Assembly: GCF_002285795.1 (NCBI RefSeq)
Contig: NZ_CP022961.1
Location: forward strand, 310,001-374,000
DNA from: Plantactinospora sp. KBS50
Lineage (GTDB): Bacteria > Actinomycetota > Actinomycetes > Mycobacteriales > Micromonosporaceae
DNA: 64,000 nt
Reading direction: 5' to 3'
In this document: one piece after another, positions 17,493 through 25,134 of the stretch
How positions within the stretch are numbered: the first letter of the stretch is position 1
Layout: each line of letters starts with the position of its first letter
Notes under the pieces: generated by a model
What the model was told of the DNA's origin: nothing
Databases searched by the model: none
The model's input: the letters and a program-made list of their open reading frames with translations, nothing else
Position numbers and translations under genes: made by a program

Positions 17493-18099
17493 GGCTGCCT
17501 CCCTGGCGCCGGTGGCCTTCCGGGTCCGTGTAGCCGGCTTCCTCGGCCAGTTCCCGCAGCCGTCTCTTCGCGGCGAGCTTGTACGAGCGGACGCTGTTCT
17601 CGGCCAGGCCGAGGAGGCGGGCGATCTCCCGGTTGGAGAATCCCTCCCGATCCATCTGGAACACCTCGGCATGCCGCGACGGGAGCTGCTGCAACCAGCC
17701 TCGCAGCGTCTCCTGTGCCTCCCACACGTCGGCGACGCCCGGGTGCGGCGCCGGGGGCAGATCCTCCGGCGCCACCGCCGCCTCGCGCTGCCGCCGCTGG
17801 CGCTCCTTGCGGATCTTGTTCCGGGCCGTGATGATCACCCAGCCGATCGGCTTGGTGTACGTGCGGAGCTTGGCCCACTGCACCCGCCCGTGCAGGTACG
17901 CCTCGTTGAGGGCGTCCTGGACGACCTCGCGGTCCCAACATCCGGCCCGGAGAATCCGCTCCACCGTGTGGTAGGTGTCCTCGGCGAAAGCGGCGAACTC
18001 CTGGTCGTGCTCGGCCTTGATCCGGGCCGCCGCCTTGCGCGCCGCCTCGCTGTCGGCCGGCTCCGGGACCAGGGCGGCGGTGCCCTCCACGCCGATCAC
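17479..18099 (-). CDS. ECF-like sigma-70 family RNA polymerase sigma factor
   Basis: 206 aa from the GTG at 18099, chosen for GGGAGG 5 nt upstream. Region 2 is visible at about residues 45-105 (REVVQDALNEAYLHGRVQWA...PIGWVIITARNKIRKERQRR). Region 4 HTH is near 145-190 (LPSRHAEVFQMDREGFSNRE, then IARLLGLAENSVRSYKLAAK). No anti-sigma gene is adjacent. Instead the gene overlaps a PAS/EAL protein, suggesting a link between c-di-GMP and transcription. Longer N-terminal starts (to 18204) are possible but look non-coding. Confidence 0.87.
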   Translation of the reverse strand: MIGVEGTAALVPEPADSEAARKAAARIKAEHDQEFAAFAEDTYHTVERILRAGCWDREVVQDALNEAYLHGRVQWAKLRTYTKPIGWVIITARNKIRKERQRRQREAAVAPEDLPPAPHPGVADVWEAQETLRGWLQQLPSRHAEVFQMDREGFSNREIARLLGLAENSVRSYKLAAKRRLRELAEEAGYTDPEGHRRQGGSRGSR

Positions 18100-18415
18100 G
18101 CGGCCTCCCGGGGATCGCCGTGGCCCAGCATGGCTCGGCCGACCACCACCCGGTAGCCGGAGAGCGGCTTCGCCAGCGCTTCGTTCATCGTTCCCCCTCG
18201 TCACCCTTCGTTCGCCAATTACTATCCGTGGCGGGGAGCGAATGTAGGTGCCGCACTGTCCACAATCTTCCTAGAGATCGATGACCATGGGGTTTGCCTG
18301 GTCGCACGCCACAAAGTCATCGCTGCGGCACGCTGCGCAAGGCGTTCGTGGGATGGGCGAGAGTTACGCTACGCAGCGTCGTCGATCACCTTCCGTGGCG
18401 ATCCCGGGTGCGGGT

Positions 18416-20824
18416 TCACGGCAGGGCGTAGACGGTCACCGGGCCGCGGACCAGCCGGGTCCGGGCCAGCCGGGCCAGATCCGGCGACACCGGGCCGGCG
18501 CGGGTGTCGGCCAGCAGCCACCGCACGCCGTACTCCCGGCGCAGCCGGTCCAGCACCGCGGGCGTGGGCGCGGTGAAGGCGCGCTCGTTCAGCTCGTACC
18601 GCTGGGCGTCCGGGGCCGGCTGCCGGGGATACTTCAGCCCGAAACGTCCGTTCGCGGCCACCGTCTCGTCGGTGTAGCCCCAGCTCTCCACCACCGCCCG
18701 GTGGCCGCCCAGGCCGGTCACCCAGAACGCCCGCGCGTCACAGTGCGGCACGGTCCGGACCGGCACACAGTGCACATTGGTCGCCACCACGTCGTCGTCG
18801 GCCGCGTGCGCGTCGAGCCACAGCGCCGCCCGCATCTCGTCCGCGGTGACCAGCAGCCGCTTGTCGGCGACGGTCCCGGCCGGGCCGTGCAGCGCCAGCC
18901 GCAGCACCGGCTCAGCCCCGGCGGCCACGCCGGCGCCGAGCAGGGCCGCCACGGCGCCGACCGCCGCCACCGCCACGGTCCGCCGCGTACCGGCATCCGG
19001 CGTCGTCCTGGACTCCGGCGCCGGTCCGGCCGGTCGTTGCCCCCGGGATCGACGTGATCGCCACCTGGCGGCCAGGTCCGCAGCCGGCGCGACCCTGGCC
19101 GCCACGACGGCGACCAGCGCGGCCCCGAGCACCAGCACCAGCGCCCGGACCACAAGCGTCGTGAGCACCGCCGACCAGGCGTCCACGGTGCGCTCCGGCT
19201 CCGCCAGATCGGGCAGCAGCGCCTGCGCGGCGGCGCCCACCGCCAGCCCGGCACCGAGTACCCGCCAAGGGGGCCGGGCCGCCACCAGCAGGTTTACCGT
19301 CAGGAGAACCCCGAACGGGAGCGCACAGAGGAAGAAGTACAACTGGCTCGCCGACGGGTGCCAGCAGAGCCAGGCGGCGCCGGTGCCGGCCAGCGCCGTG
19401 CCGGCCAGCAGCCACACCGCCGGATCGGCGCGGGGGCCACGGCCGGCCAGCGCGAGCACGCCGACCAGCCGCGCCGACTGCGCCACCAGCCACCAGCCGA
19501 CCACGCCGGCGGCGAATACCCAGCCCGCCCGCTGCGCCCCGGCCAGCCCCGGCGGCAGCAGCCCACCGCGCGCCACCCCGTCGCCCGCGCCCACGGTCTG
19601 CGCGTACGGCTCGATCCAGCGCAACAGGCTGAGCGGCTGGATCCCGAGGGTGCCCGCCCCGCCGCCGGCGAACAGCCGGAAGCCCGCCAGCATCGCCAGC
19701 ACCAGCGTGCCCACCGCCAGCACCGCCGGCCACGGCACCCGGCGCCGGCGCCACCCGGCCAGCACGCCCGCCAGCAGCAGGCCGGCGAGCAGCGGCGGCA
19801 GCGCGCTGGACTTCGCGCCGGTGCAGGCGAAACCCAACGCCGCCAGCAGCACCCAGCCCGCCCCGAGCGACCGGCCGCGGACCACGTCGACGCAGAGCCC
19901 GGCGAGGACCACGAGGAACGGCAGCGCGTACGTCTGGGACGGGCTGCCGAACGACAGCGGCGAGTTGCCGTACGCGACGATCGGTGCCCCGAGGGCCAGC
20001 GGCAGACCCACGTACGCCCCGGCCGCGGCCAGCGGACCGGAGCGCCAGGCGCCGGTCAGCTCCCGGGCGAACCCGGCGGTGACCAGGGCGGCCGTCGCGG
20101 CCACCGGCACGATCCAGAGCCGCAGCAGAACCGTCGCCGGCGCGATGCCGGTGCTCAGGCCGGCGCTGGCCAGGTGCGCGTCGGACAGGTAGTGGTATCG
20201 CAGCGACTCGCCCGCATACTGGGGAACCTCGAACGGCATCGTCCGGGTCAGCTCCTGCACCAGCCCCAAATGGTAGAGCAGATCCTGGTAGTAGTTGAAA
20301 CCCACCGGCGGCAGCGGGTTCTCCAGCCAGAACAGCGCGGCCCAGCCGATGATCAGCAGCAGTACGCCGGCCATCGCCCACGTCCAGGCCGGCGGGGCCG
20401 GCCGGCGCTCGGCGATCCGCCAGTGCCGCCGCAACCGGGGCACCGCGAGGAACACCGCCAGCACCGGCGCCGGCCACCAGCGCAGCAGGTGCTGCTGGCC
20501 GGTGCCGGTGGCGCACGCCCAGGCGGCGAGCTCCAGCAGCAGCCCGACCGCGGCGCCGTAGCCCAGATCCTCCGGCAGGTTGCCCCGGCTGCCGCGCAGT
20601 GCCCGATGCACCAGCGTGCCGGGCAGCACCAGGGCCAGCCAGTACACCGCGTAGCCGGCCACGGCCGCCGCCGGGGTGCCGGTGCGCAGCAGCGCCGCGA
20701 CGAGCGCCGCCAGCACCAGCAGCCAGGGCAGCGCGGCGAGCACGGCCCGGCCGGCGCGGCGCCGGGCCGCCATCCGGGTCGCCGTCGCGGCCGGGTGCCC
20801 GACCCGGTCGAGCACCGTCACCAC
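18416..20824 (-). CDS. Large polytopic membrane protein (GT-C glycosyltransferase-like, unknown function)
   Basis: About 802 aa with roughly 14 hydrophobic helices through residue 640, for example AVLAALPWLLVLAALVAALL. A soluble C-terminal domain of about 150 aa follows. A periplasmic loop after the sixth helix contains FNYYQDLLYHLGLVQELT and SLRYHYLSDAHLA, reminiscent of acidic loops in GT-C-fold membrane glycosyltransferases, but no family was identified with certainty. The start is uncertain: the GTG at 20824 has only a weak ribosome site, and an ATG at 20776 is an alternative. It lies 317 bp upstream of the sigma gene's start on the same strand, with no gene in the gap. Confidence 0.75.
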   Translation of the reverse strand: MVTVLDRVGHPAATATRMAARRRAGRAVLAALPWLLVLAALVAALLRTGTPAAAVAGYAVYWLALVLPGTLVHRALRGSRGNLPEDLGYGAAVGLLLELAAWACATGTGQQHLLRWWPAPVLAVFLAVPRLRRHWRIAERRPAPPAWTWAMAGVLLLIIGWAALFWLENPLPPVGFNYYQDLLYHLGLVQELTRTMPFEVPQYAGESLRYHYLSDAHLASAGLSTGIAPATVLLRLWIVPVAATAALVTAGFARELTGAWRSGPLAAAGAYVGLPLALGAPIVAYGNSPLSFGSPSQTYALPFLVVLAGLCVDVVRGRSLGAGWVLLAALGFACTGAKSSALPPLLAGLLLAGVLAGWRRRRVPWPAVLAVGTLVLAMLAGFRLFAGGGAGTLGIQPLSLLRWIEPYAQTVGAGDGVARGGLLPPGLAGAQRAGWVFAAGVVGWWLVAQSARLVGVLALAGRGPRADPAVWLLAGTALAGTGAAWLCWHPSASQLYFFLCALPFGVLLTVNLLVAARPPWRVLGAGLAVGAAAQALLPDLAEPERTVDAWSAVLTTLVVRALVLVLGAALVAVVAARVAPAADLAARWRSRRSRGQRPAGPAPESRTTPDAGTRRTVAVAAVGAVAALLGAGVAAGAEPVLRLALHGPAGTVADKRLLVTADEMRAALWLDAHAADDDVVATNVHCVPVRTVPHCDARAFWVTGLGGHRAVVESWGYTDETVAANGRFGLKYPRQPAPDAQRYELNERAFTAPTPAVLDRLRREYGVRWLLADTRAGPVSPDLARLARTRLVRGPVTVYALP

Positions 20825-21063
20825 GGGTACGCCGCGACTTGCTCGCTGTTCATCTGCGCTTTCGTGACCTGTCTGGGGAGAGCCGTGGGCTCGCGGACAA
20901 CGACCAGCCCGCAACGGCACAGCCGTCAACACTGCCGCATGGCGGGCGTCGGGGGCGTGGCCCGCAGCGGAACTCTCGGTGAATCCGCCCTTCCAGGTCC
21001 GCCGCGCAGGACGATCAGGCCGCACCAACGCCGTGCAGGGCGAGTGCACCGCGGGCCACCGTC

Positions 21064-22008
21064 TTGGCGAACCTGCGCCCGATGGTCTGCGGCGAGGCTG
21101 TTCTCACCGAAATCTCCAACTTCTATATGTATGGGGGCGGAGGTTTGAGCGCCAGCGGCGTGAGCGAAACTCGTGCGATAGCCGCAGGTGAACGCGCCGC
21201 TGGTAGCGCCGAGAGCAGGATGTTGGGCTGCCGATTCAATAGCTTCGACCCAGAGACTCTGGTCCTCTTGGCGAACGGCGAAACCAAGAGGATTGATGAG
21301 GTTAAGGTTGGCGACGAGGTTCGGGCAACCGATCCGGAGACTGGCGAGACGGCAGCCAAGGTGGTCACCGAGCTTCATCGGAACCATGACCAAGAGCTAA
21401 CTGATCTTACACTTGAGGATGGTGTGACGGGCGCCGAATCGGTCTTGCACACGACGTGGCACCACCCGTTCTGGTCGGTTAATCGGCATGCCTGGGTGGA
21501 CGCTTCGGATCTTGTCGTGGGTGATCAACTCCTCGACGCCGCTGGTCGCGCAACCCACACTGTCGCCGCTGTCAAGACTTGGACCGGGCTCCATTGGTTG
21601 TACAACCTGACGGTCGCCGACATCCACACGTACTATGTGCTCGCCGGCAACACCCCGGTCTTGGTCCACAACACCAACGGTTGCTCTATTTCGGGGTCAG
21701 CGGGCGGGCAGAAGTTGGCAGATCAGCTCCGTTTGGAATCGGCGAATTCCATGTTCACGCCGGGCGGCGGCCTTACGAGCCAAGCTATTGGTGAGTCCCG
21801 ACTCATCATCCGTGGTAGCGACTTGGGCAACCAACAGCTCCGGGCTCACCTAACCCGCGATGGCAGCGATATTGCGGACTGGGGCAAATATACGACGAGG
21901 ACGCATCAGAGTTCCTACGGGGATTTCCAAGTCCATTACTACTACAATTCGAGAACTGGAAATGTGGCCTACGACTACGACTATAAATTTGTGATGAACG
22001 CGAGGTAG
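21064..22008 (+). CDS. Orphan polymorphic-toxin C-terminal cassette: HINT domain plus toxin domain
   Basis: 314 aa from a TTG; real coding may start at the ATG at 21220 (MLGCRF). Residues about 56-205 are a pretoxin HINT/intein-like protease domain: FDPETLVLLANGETKRIDEV, HTTWHHPFW, and the terminal block HTYYVLAG-TPVLVHN. About 105 residues follow as the toxin proper, ending YYYNSRTGNVAYDYDYKFVM, resembling tails seen in RHS toxins but without a recognised catalytic motif. The usual large RHS or secretion part is missing, so this is a displaced toxin tip. Base composition is lower in GC than its neighbours, pointing to transfer. The immunity gene follows by 2 nt. Confidence 0.75.
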   Translation: MANLRPMVCGEAVLTEISNFYMYGGGGLSASGVSETRAIAAGERAAGSAESRMLGCRFNSFDPETLVLLANGETKRIDEVKVGDEVRATDPETGETAAKVVTELHRNHDQELTDLTLEDGVTGAESVLHTTWHHPFWSVNRHAWVDASDLVVGDQLLDAAGRATHTVAAVKTWTGLHWLYNLTVADIHTYYVLAGNTPVLVHNTNGCSISGSAGGQKLADQLRLESANSMFTPGGGLTSQAIGESRLIIRGSDLGNQQLRAHLTRDGSDIADWGKYTTRTHQSSYGDFQVHYYYNSRTGNVAYDYDYKFVMNAR

Positions 22009-22010
22009 CG

Positions 22011-22376
22011 GTGCGGGTGAAATATGCGGGCCGACGGCCAGAGGGCGTGTCCCACCAGGGGGTCGATGCTCTGTCGGTAGGACGCGAGTACGCGGTGCTT
22101 GAGATCTCATCGCTTGCCGATCGGCCCTCCTACTTTCGAATTGAGGTCGTCAACGGTGAGCCTCCAGCTCTATTCGATGTGCGCCTATTCGAAGTCACAT
22201 CGCCAGTAATTCCCCCGAACTGGATGTGTTCGCTCGATGAGTCCGGGCTGCTGACAATCGGGCCTAAGGCTTGGAGGGAGCGCGATTTTTGGGAGGCGTA
22301 TCTAGAACGACGGGAGTGGGCGGTGGCCGTATACGAGAGAGAGCGCGAGGCGATTCTGTCAGCACGGACGGAATGA
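22011..22376 (+). CDS. Putative immunity protein for the HINT-linked toxin
   Basis: 121 aa starting at a GTG 2 nt after the toxin stop. Small, acidic, cytoplasmic, with WMCSLDESGLLTIGP and a C-terminal WEAYLERREWAVAVYERERE helix. The family was not recognised. The immunity role is inferred from size and position immediately behind a polymorphic-toxin cassette, the standard arrangement. Confidence 0.6.
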   Translation: MRVKYAGRRPEGVSHQGVDALSVGREYAVLEISSLADRPSYFRIEVVNGEPPALFDVRLFEVTSPVIPPNWMCSLDESGLLTIGPKAWRERDFWEAYLERREWAVAVYEREREAILSARTE

Positions 22377-22494
22377 TGCTGTGCGAATCGGTCACTTGGT
22401 CGCGTCTGGCGCAGTATTCTGCTGCGCGCAGCTTGAGCGGGTCTAGTCACCGACCGTGACTACTGGATGTGCGGGTCGGTGGTCGTTAGCCCGG

Positions 22495-22515
22495 GTTGCC
22501 GTCACGGTTGCCGTC
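22495..22515. repeat. Module-boundary direct repeat, copy 1
   Basis: 21-nt element made of GTTGCCGTCAC followed by GGTTGCCGTC. Identical to copy 2 (23694-23714) and differing by two C-to-T changes from copy 3 (24739-24759). It lies 119 nt after the immunity gene. Confidence 0.8.
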
Positions 22516-22748
22516 AGAGAGTAGGACGCATGCCAATAAACCGATCCGTGCCGGGCGGTCGCAGCGAGTAAGTGGCTGGGCGGTGGCGCACCGCGTAGCG
22601 GTGCGGCGTCGATCCCCGGAAGCATTCGCCGTGGGTGGTTGGTGAAGGGATCGTCGCGGCCTCGGCCGGTGGATCGGTCGGGCTCGGGACTGGATGGTTC
22701 GGCGTTCGTGGGCGTGCGCGCGGGGCCGTAGGCCGTAGCGCGTGCGCG

Positions 22749-22770
22749 CGGCCCGGCGTCAGCCGGGCCG
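22749..22770 (+). terminator. Hairpin upstream of the toxin-antitoxin module
   Basis: Perfect 9-bp stem CGGCCCGGC-GTCA-GCCGGGCCG followed by TCTT. A plausible intrinsic terminator for transcripts entering from the left. Confidence 0.5.
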
Positions 22771-22825
22771 TCTTGATTATGTAGAGCAGATTTGGACCAG
22801 CCTCGGGTCCAGCCTTCGTGGTGGC

Positions 22826-22840
22826 GTACGTTGTGCGTAC
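22826..22840. promoter_or_regulatory. Putative antitoxin operator overlapping a leaderless promoter
   Basis: GTACG-TTGTG-CGTAC inverted repeat overlapping a TACACT -10-like box (22838-22843), 7 nt before the ATG at 22850. Ribbon-helix-helix antitoxins commonly autoregulate through such short palindromes; the assignment is inference. Confidence 0.45.
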
Positions 22841-22849
22841 ACTCGGGTG

Positions 22850-23140
22850 ATGAGTGCGAAGGCGGAGCGGCTACACCTACGGGTGGATGCCGAACAGAAG
22901 GCGTTGCTGGAGGCGGCCAGCCAGGCCGCCGGTGCGAGTGTGTCGACGTTCGTACTGAAGGCGGCCACCGACGCGGCGGCTGACGTGCTCGCCGATCGGC
23001 GAGCGTTCCTGCTGGACGAGGCCGCGTGGCGGGTGTTCGACGAGGCGCTGGACCGCCCGGCCCAGGATGTTGCCGGTCTGCGCGAGTTGGTGGCTGGGCC
23101 GACGGTTCTGGACCGCTCGGCGGGCGAGGTGCAGCGGTGA
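22850..23140 (+). CDS. DUF1778-type (TacA-like) ribbon-helix-helix antitoxin
   Basis: 96 aa. The N-terminal RHH part reads ERLHLRVDAEQKALLEAA, then SQAAGASVSTFVLKAATDAA, typical of DUF1778 antitoxins that pair with GNAT toxins. The C-terminal tail (AAWRVFDEALDRPAQDVAGL) is the usual toxin-binding segment. Its stop overlaps the GTG of the acetyltransferase gene. The start is supported by a -10 box placing transcription start at or near the ATG (leaderless). Confidence 0.88.
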   Translation: MSAKAERLHLRVDAEQKALLEAASQAAGASVSTFVLKAATDAAADVLADRRAFLLDEAAWRVFDEALDRPAQDVAGLRELVAGPTVLDRSAGEVQR

Positions 23141-23658
23141 GTTCGCGTTTCTCGTCGGTCGAGCCGTTGTCGGCCATGCATGTGGTGACCGGCTTCGACT
23201 GCGGCTCGCCTGCTCAGTCGGTCTGGCTGGCCGAGCACGCCCTGCAGGCGCACCGGGCCGGGCTGTCCCGGGTGTACGTCGTCGCTGACGCCGATCACCC
23301 GGATCGCCGGGTGATCGGCTATTACGCCCTGGCTGCCGGCAGCGTCGCCCCGGCTGACGCCTCCCCACGGCTGCGGCAGGGTGCCGGCCGCTACCACCAG
23401 CCCGTGGTGATCCTGACCCGCCTCGGCGTCGACCGCAGCGCCCAGGACGCCGGACTCGGACGTGCCCTGGTGGTTGATGCGCTGCGGCGCATCGCCGCCG
23501 CAGCCGAGGTCATCGGTGTCCGCGCGGTGCTCATCCACTGCGAGACCGACGCCGCCCGCGACTTCTATCTGCGCCTGGCCAAGTTCGAGCCGAGTCCCAC
23601 GGATCCGATGCACCTGCTGCTGTTGATGAAGGACCTCCGCCGAGCTCTCGCGGGGTAG
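23137..23658 (+). CDS. GNAT-family (TacT-like) acetyltransferase toxin
   Basis: 173 aa from a GTG overlapping the antitoxin stop (GTGA). A GNAT fold is visible: RVIGYYALAAGSV (beta 3-4), LTRLGVDRSAQDAGLGRALV with the acetyl-CoA pyrophosphate loop QDAGLG, and LIHCETDAARDFYLRLAKFE with the Tyr used by many GNATs. TacT-like toxins acetylate aminoacyl-tRNA to stop translation. The pair lies between two toxin cassettes and two copies of the 21-nt repeat, consistent with an accessory module. Confidence 0.87.
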   Translation: MSSRFSSVEPLSAMHVVTGFDCGSPAQSVWLAEHALQAHRAGLSRVYVVADADHPDRRVIGYYALAAGSVAPADASPRLRQGAGRYHQPVVILTRLGVDRSAQDAGLGRALVVDALRRIAAAAEVIGVRAVLIHCETDAARDFYLRLAKFEPSPTDPMHLLLLMKDLRRALAG

Positions 23659-23693
23659 CGCGCGCATCCGTTCGGGTGTGGTGGTCTGTGCAC

Positions 23694-23714
23694 GTTGCCG
23701 TCACGGTTGCCGTC
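23694..23714. repeat. Module-boundary direct repeat, copy 2
   Basis: Identical to copy 1, 36 nt after the GNAT toxin stop and about 100 nt before the second HINT fragment. Confidence 0.8.
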
Positions 23715-23813
23715 AACACCGCCCGACGCCCCGAACCTCTATCCGGCCGGCCACGAAAGACCAGGTGAGAGCCCTTCACTGATCGGTCACTCTCCGTGTC
23801 GGCCGTGAATATG

Positions 23814-24207
23814 CCACACGTACTATGTGCTCGCCGGCGAAACCCCGGTCCTGGTCCACAACAGCAACGGCTGTCTCCCAGCCCTTCGGAATTGGTCAAG
23901 CCAGCGGTTCCAGTTCGGAAATGAGACCTTCCTCCTTGACAAGAAAGGTATGGAGCACATCCTCACTCGCCACCACCCGGATTACTGGGATGGCTCCGTC
24001 AAAGCGCAGCAAACTTTCTTTAATCCTGGGATGTCGGTTGACGATGTGCAGGGTGCCATTCGAGGTGTAATGCGGCAGAACAGGGGCACCTTGATTCAGA
24101 ACGGCACTACCGGCATGTATCAAGTCTGAGGAACGGTCAACGGCGCAAAGTATGTTCTCGGCGTAAACAATGGTCGCATTGGCCAGTTCTACCCAGTGAA
24201 GTAGGCG
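23814..24207 (+). pseudogene. Second orphan HINT-toxin tip (EndoU/BECR-like nuclease?), interrupted by a stop codon
   Basis: Begins abruptly inside the conserved HINT end: 60 nt from 23814 match 21624-21683 at about 54 positions (HTYYVLAGETPVLVHNSNGC). The toxin domain follows: MEHILTRHHPDYWDG, FFNPGMSVDDVQGAI, NGTTGMYQV, then TGA (24127-24129). The same frame continues with GTVNGAKYVLGVNNGRIGQF and ends YPVK-stop at 24207. A TGA-for-CGA change would explain the break. Paired His-containing motifs and the final FYP recall EndoU/BECR RNase toxins; this is a tentative match. Lacking any secretion or core region, it is a relic or a recombination reservoir. Confidence 0.65.
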
Positions 24208-24211
24208 CAAT

Positions 24212-24658
24212 ATGATTACCATTCGAACCTTCCTGCGATCCAAGGATGGCGTGTTTCAACAGCTAGAAGCCTGTGGAACGCCGCCTGGTGACCCCGACTA
24301 CATCGAAGGGGCAGTCGAGCTAAACATCGATGGCGTTGAGATTCTGGGAAGGGCCGAATGGGACTATGTGGATCAACTTTGGGCCTATATGGCCAACATG
24401 ATTCATGCGCTTAGAACCCGGGACGAGGCAAGTGCGTATTTCCCGGATCAGCCAATTCTGCTGACCTTCGAGCGAAAGGGAAATAGAATTCTGGTTTCTA
24501 GCAAAGCTGGTGAGACTACGAGGCGAGCAAGCGCAGACGAATCTGAGCTGTTCGCGGCCATAGGAACTGCGGGGAGGGAGTTCTTTGAGAAGATGAGCGA
24601 CCTTGCCCGCTCGAATTCGGCCGGCTATCAGATCGCGCTTGCAAAGCTTCGCGGGTAG
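24212..24658 (+). CDS. Putative immunity protein for the broken toxin cassette
   Basis: 148 aa, ATG 4 nt after the end of the toxin relic. Sequence features: VELNIDGVEILGRAEWDYVD, LWAYMANMIHAL, YFPDQPILLTFERKGNRILV and a helical C-terminus. Family not recognised. Its place behind a toxin domain argues for immunity. It is intact although the toxin is not, as often seen for retained protective genes. Lower GC than the flanking genes. Confidence 0.6.
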   Translation: MITIRTFLRSKDGVFQQLEACGTPPGDPDYIEGAVELNIDGVEILGRAEWDYVDQLWAYMANMIHALRTRDEASAYFPDQPILLTFERKGNRILVSSKAGETTRRASADESELFAAIGTAGREFFEKMSDLARSNSAGYQIALAKLRG

Positions 24659-24738
24659 ACTCACCGGCGTGGCCGGTCAACTACGTTCCGTATCGGTGCC
24701 AATCTGTTGTGTCCTGATGGGTGCGGTTGCTCGTGTGG

Positions 24739-24759
24739 GTTGCTGTCACGGTTGCTGTC
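24739..24759. repeat. Module-boundary direct repeat, copy 3
   Basis: GTTGCTGTCAC followed by GGTTGCTGTC, differing from copies 1 and 2 at two positions, 81 nt after the second immunity gene. Confidence 0.75.
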
Positions 24760-24949
24760 TGAGATCAGTTCACTATGTCCTGTCGCTCCACGTTACGGCG
24801 GGTCTGGTGCACTGACAGGTGACAGTTTCAGCCACGCGGCCTGATGGGCCGGTGGGGTCACGATGGTCTCGTACTGGATGGGGGTCAACCGGGACAGCGA
24901 TCGTTGGCGGCGGTGGGGCGTAGGTCCGTTGGGTGGCGGCACAACTTCA

Positions 24950-24992
24950 GCGAAGTCGGGGGGTCTGCGGCGTCCGGACCCCCCGACTTCGC
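24950..24992. terminator. Strong 16-bp hairpin
   Basis: Perfect stem GCGAAGTCGGGGGGTC / GACCCCCCGACTTCGC with an 11-nt loop, extendable by four more pairs past one mismatch. It probably ends transcription from the accessory modules; no T-run follows. Confidence 0.55.
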
Positions 24993-25134
24993 AGAAGACG
25001 AGTTGACCTTGCCGGGGTCGCATGCGAGGCGGTTCGCCGCCGAGCCGGTCGGGCGGGGCGTGGATATGCTGCGGCGAGGCGGCGTGCCGCCGTCGCAGTG
25101 GAGCCGTCGCAGTCGACCGGAAGGGCGTATCCCG

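Larger units (their letters stand above)
22377..22849. other. 473-bp gene-free stretch with repeat and hairpins
   Basis: Holds a perfect inverted repeat TAGTCAC-N5-GTGACTA (22444-22462), the first copy of the 21-nt module-boundary repeat (22495-22515) and a hairpin at 22749-22770. The operator of the downstream toxin-antitoxin pair is at its right end. No convincing coding region was seen; minus-strand open frames across it lack coding character. Confidence 0.6.
24659..25134. other. 476-bp gap before the serpin gene
   Basis: Contains copy 3 of the boundary repeat (24739-24759) and the large hairpin at 24950-24992. The serpin frame stays open leftwards to about 24844, but its residues before position 25135 do not look like serpin sequence. 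No other gene is apparent. Confidence 0.5.

Noticed and set aside
22443-23667. Minus-strand open frames covering the TacAT-like module
   Set aside because: They run antisense to a well-supported antitoxin/GNAT pair and have no domain-like sequence; only their repeated TATVTAT ends were kept, as part of the repeat observation.
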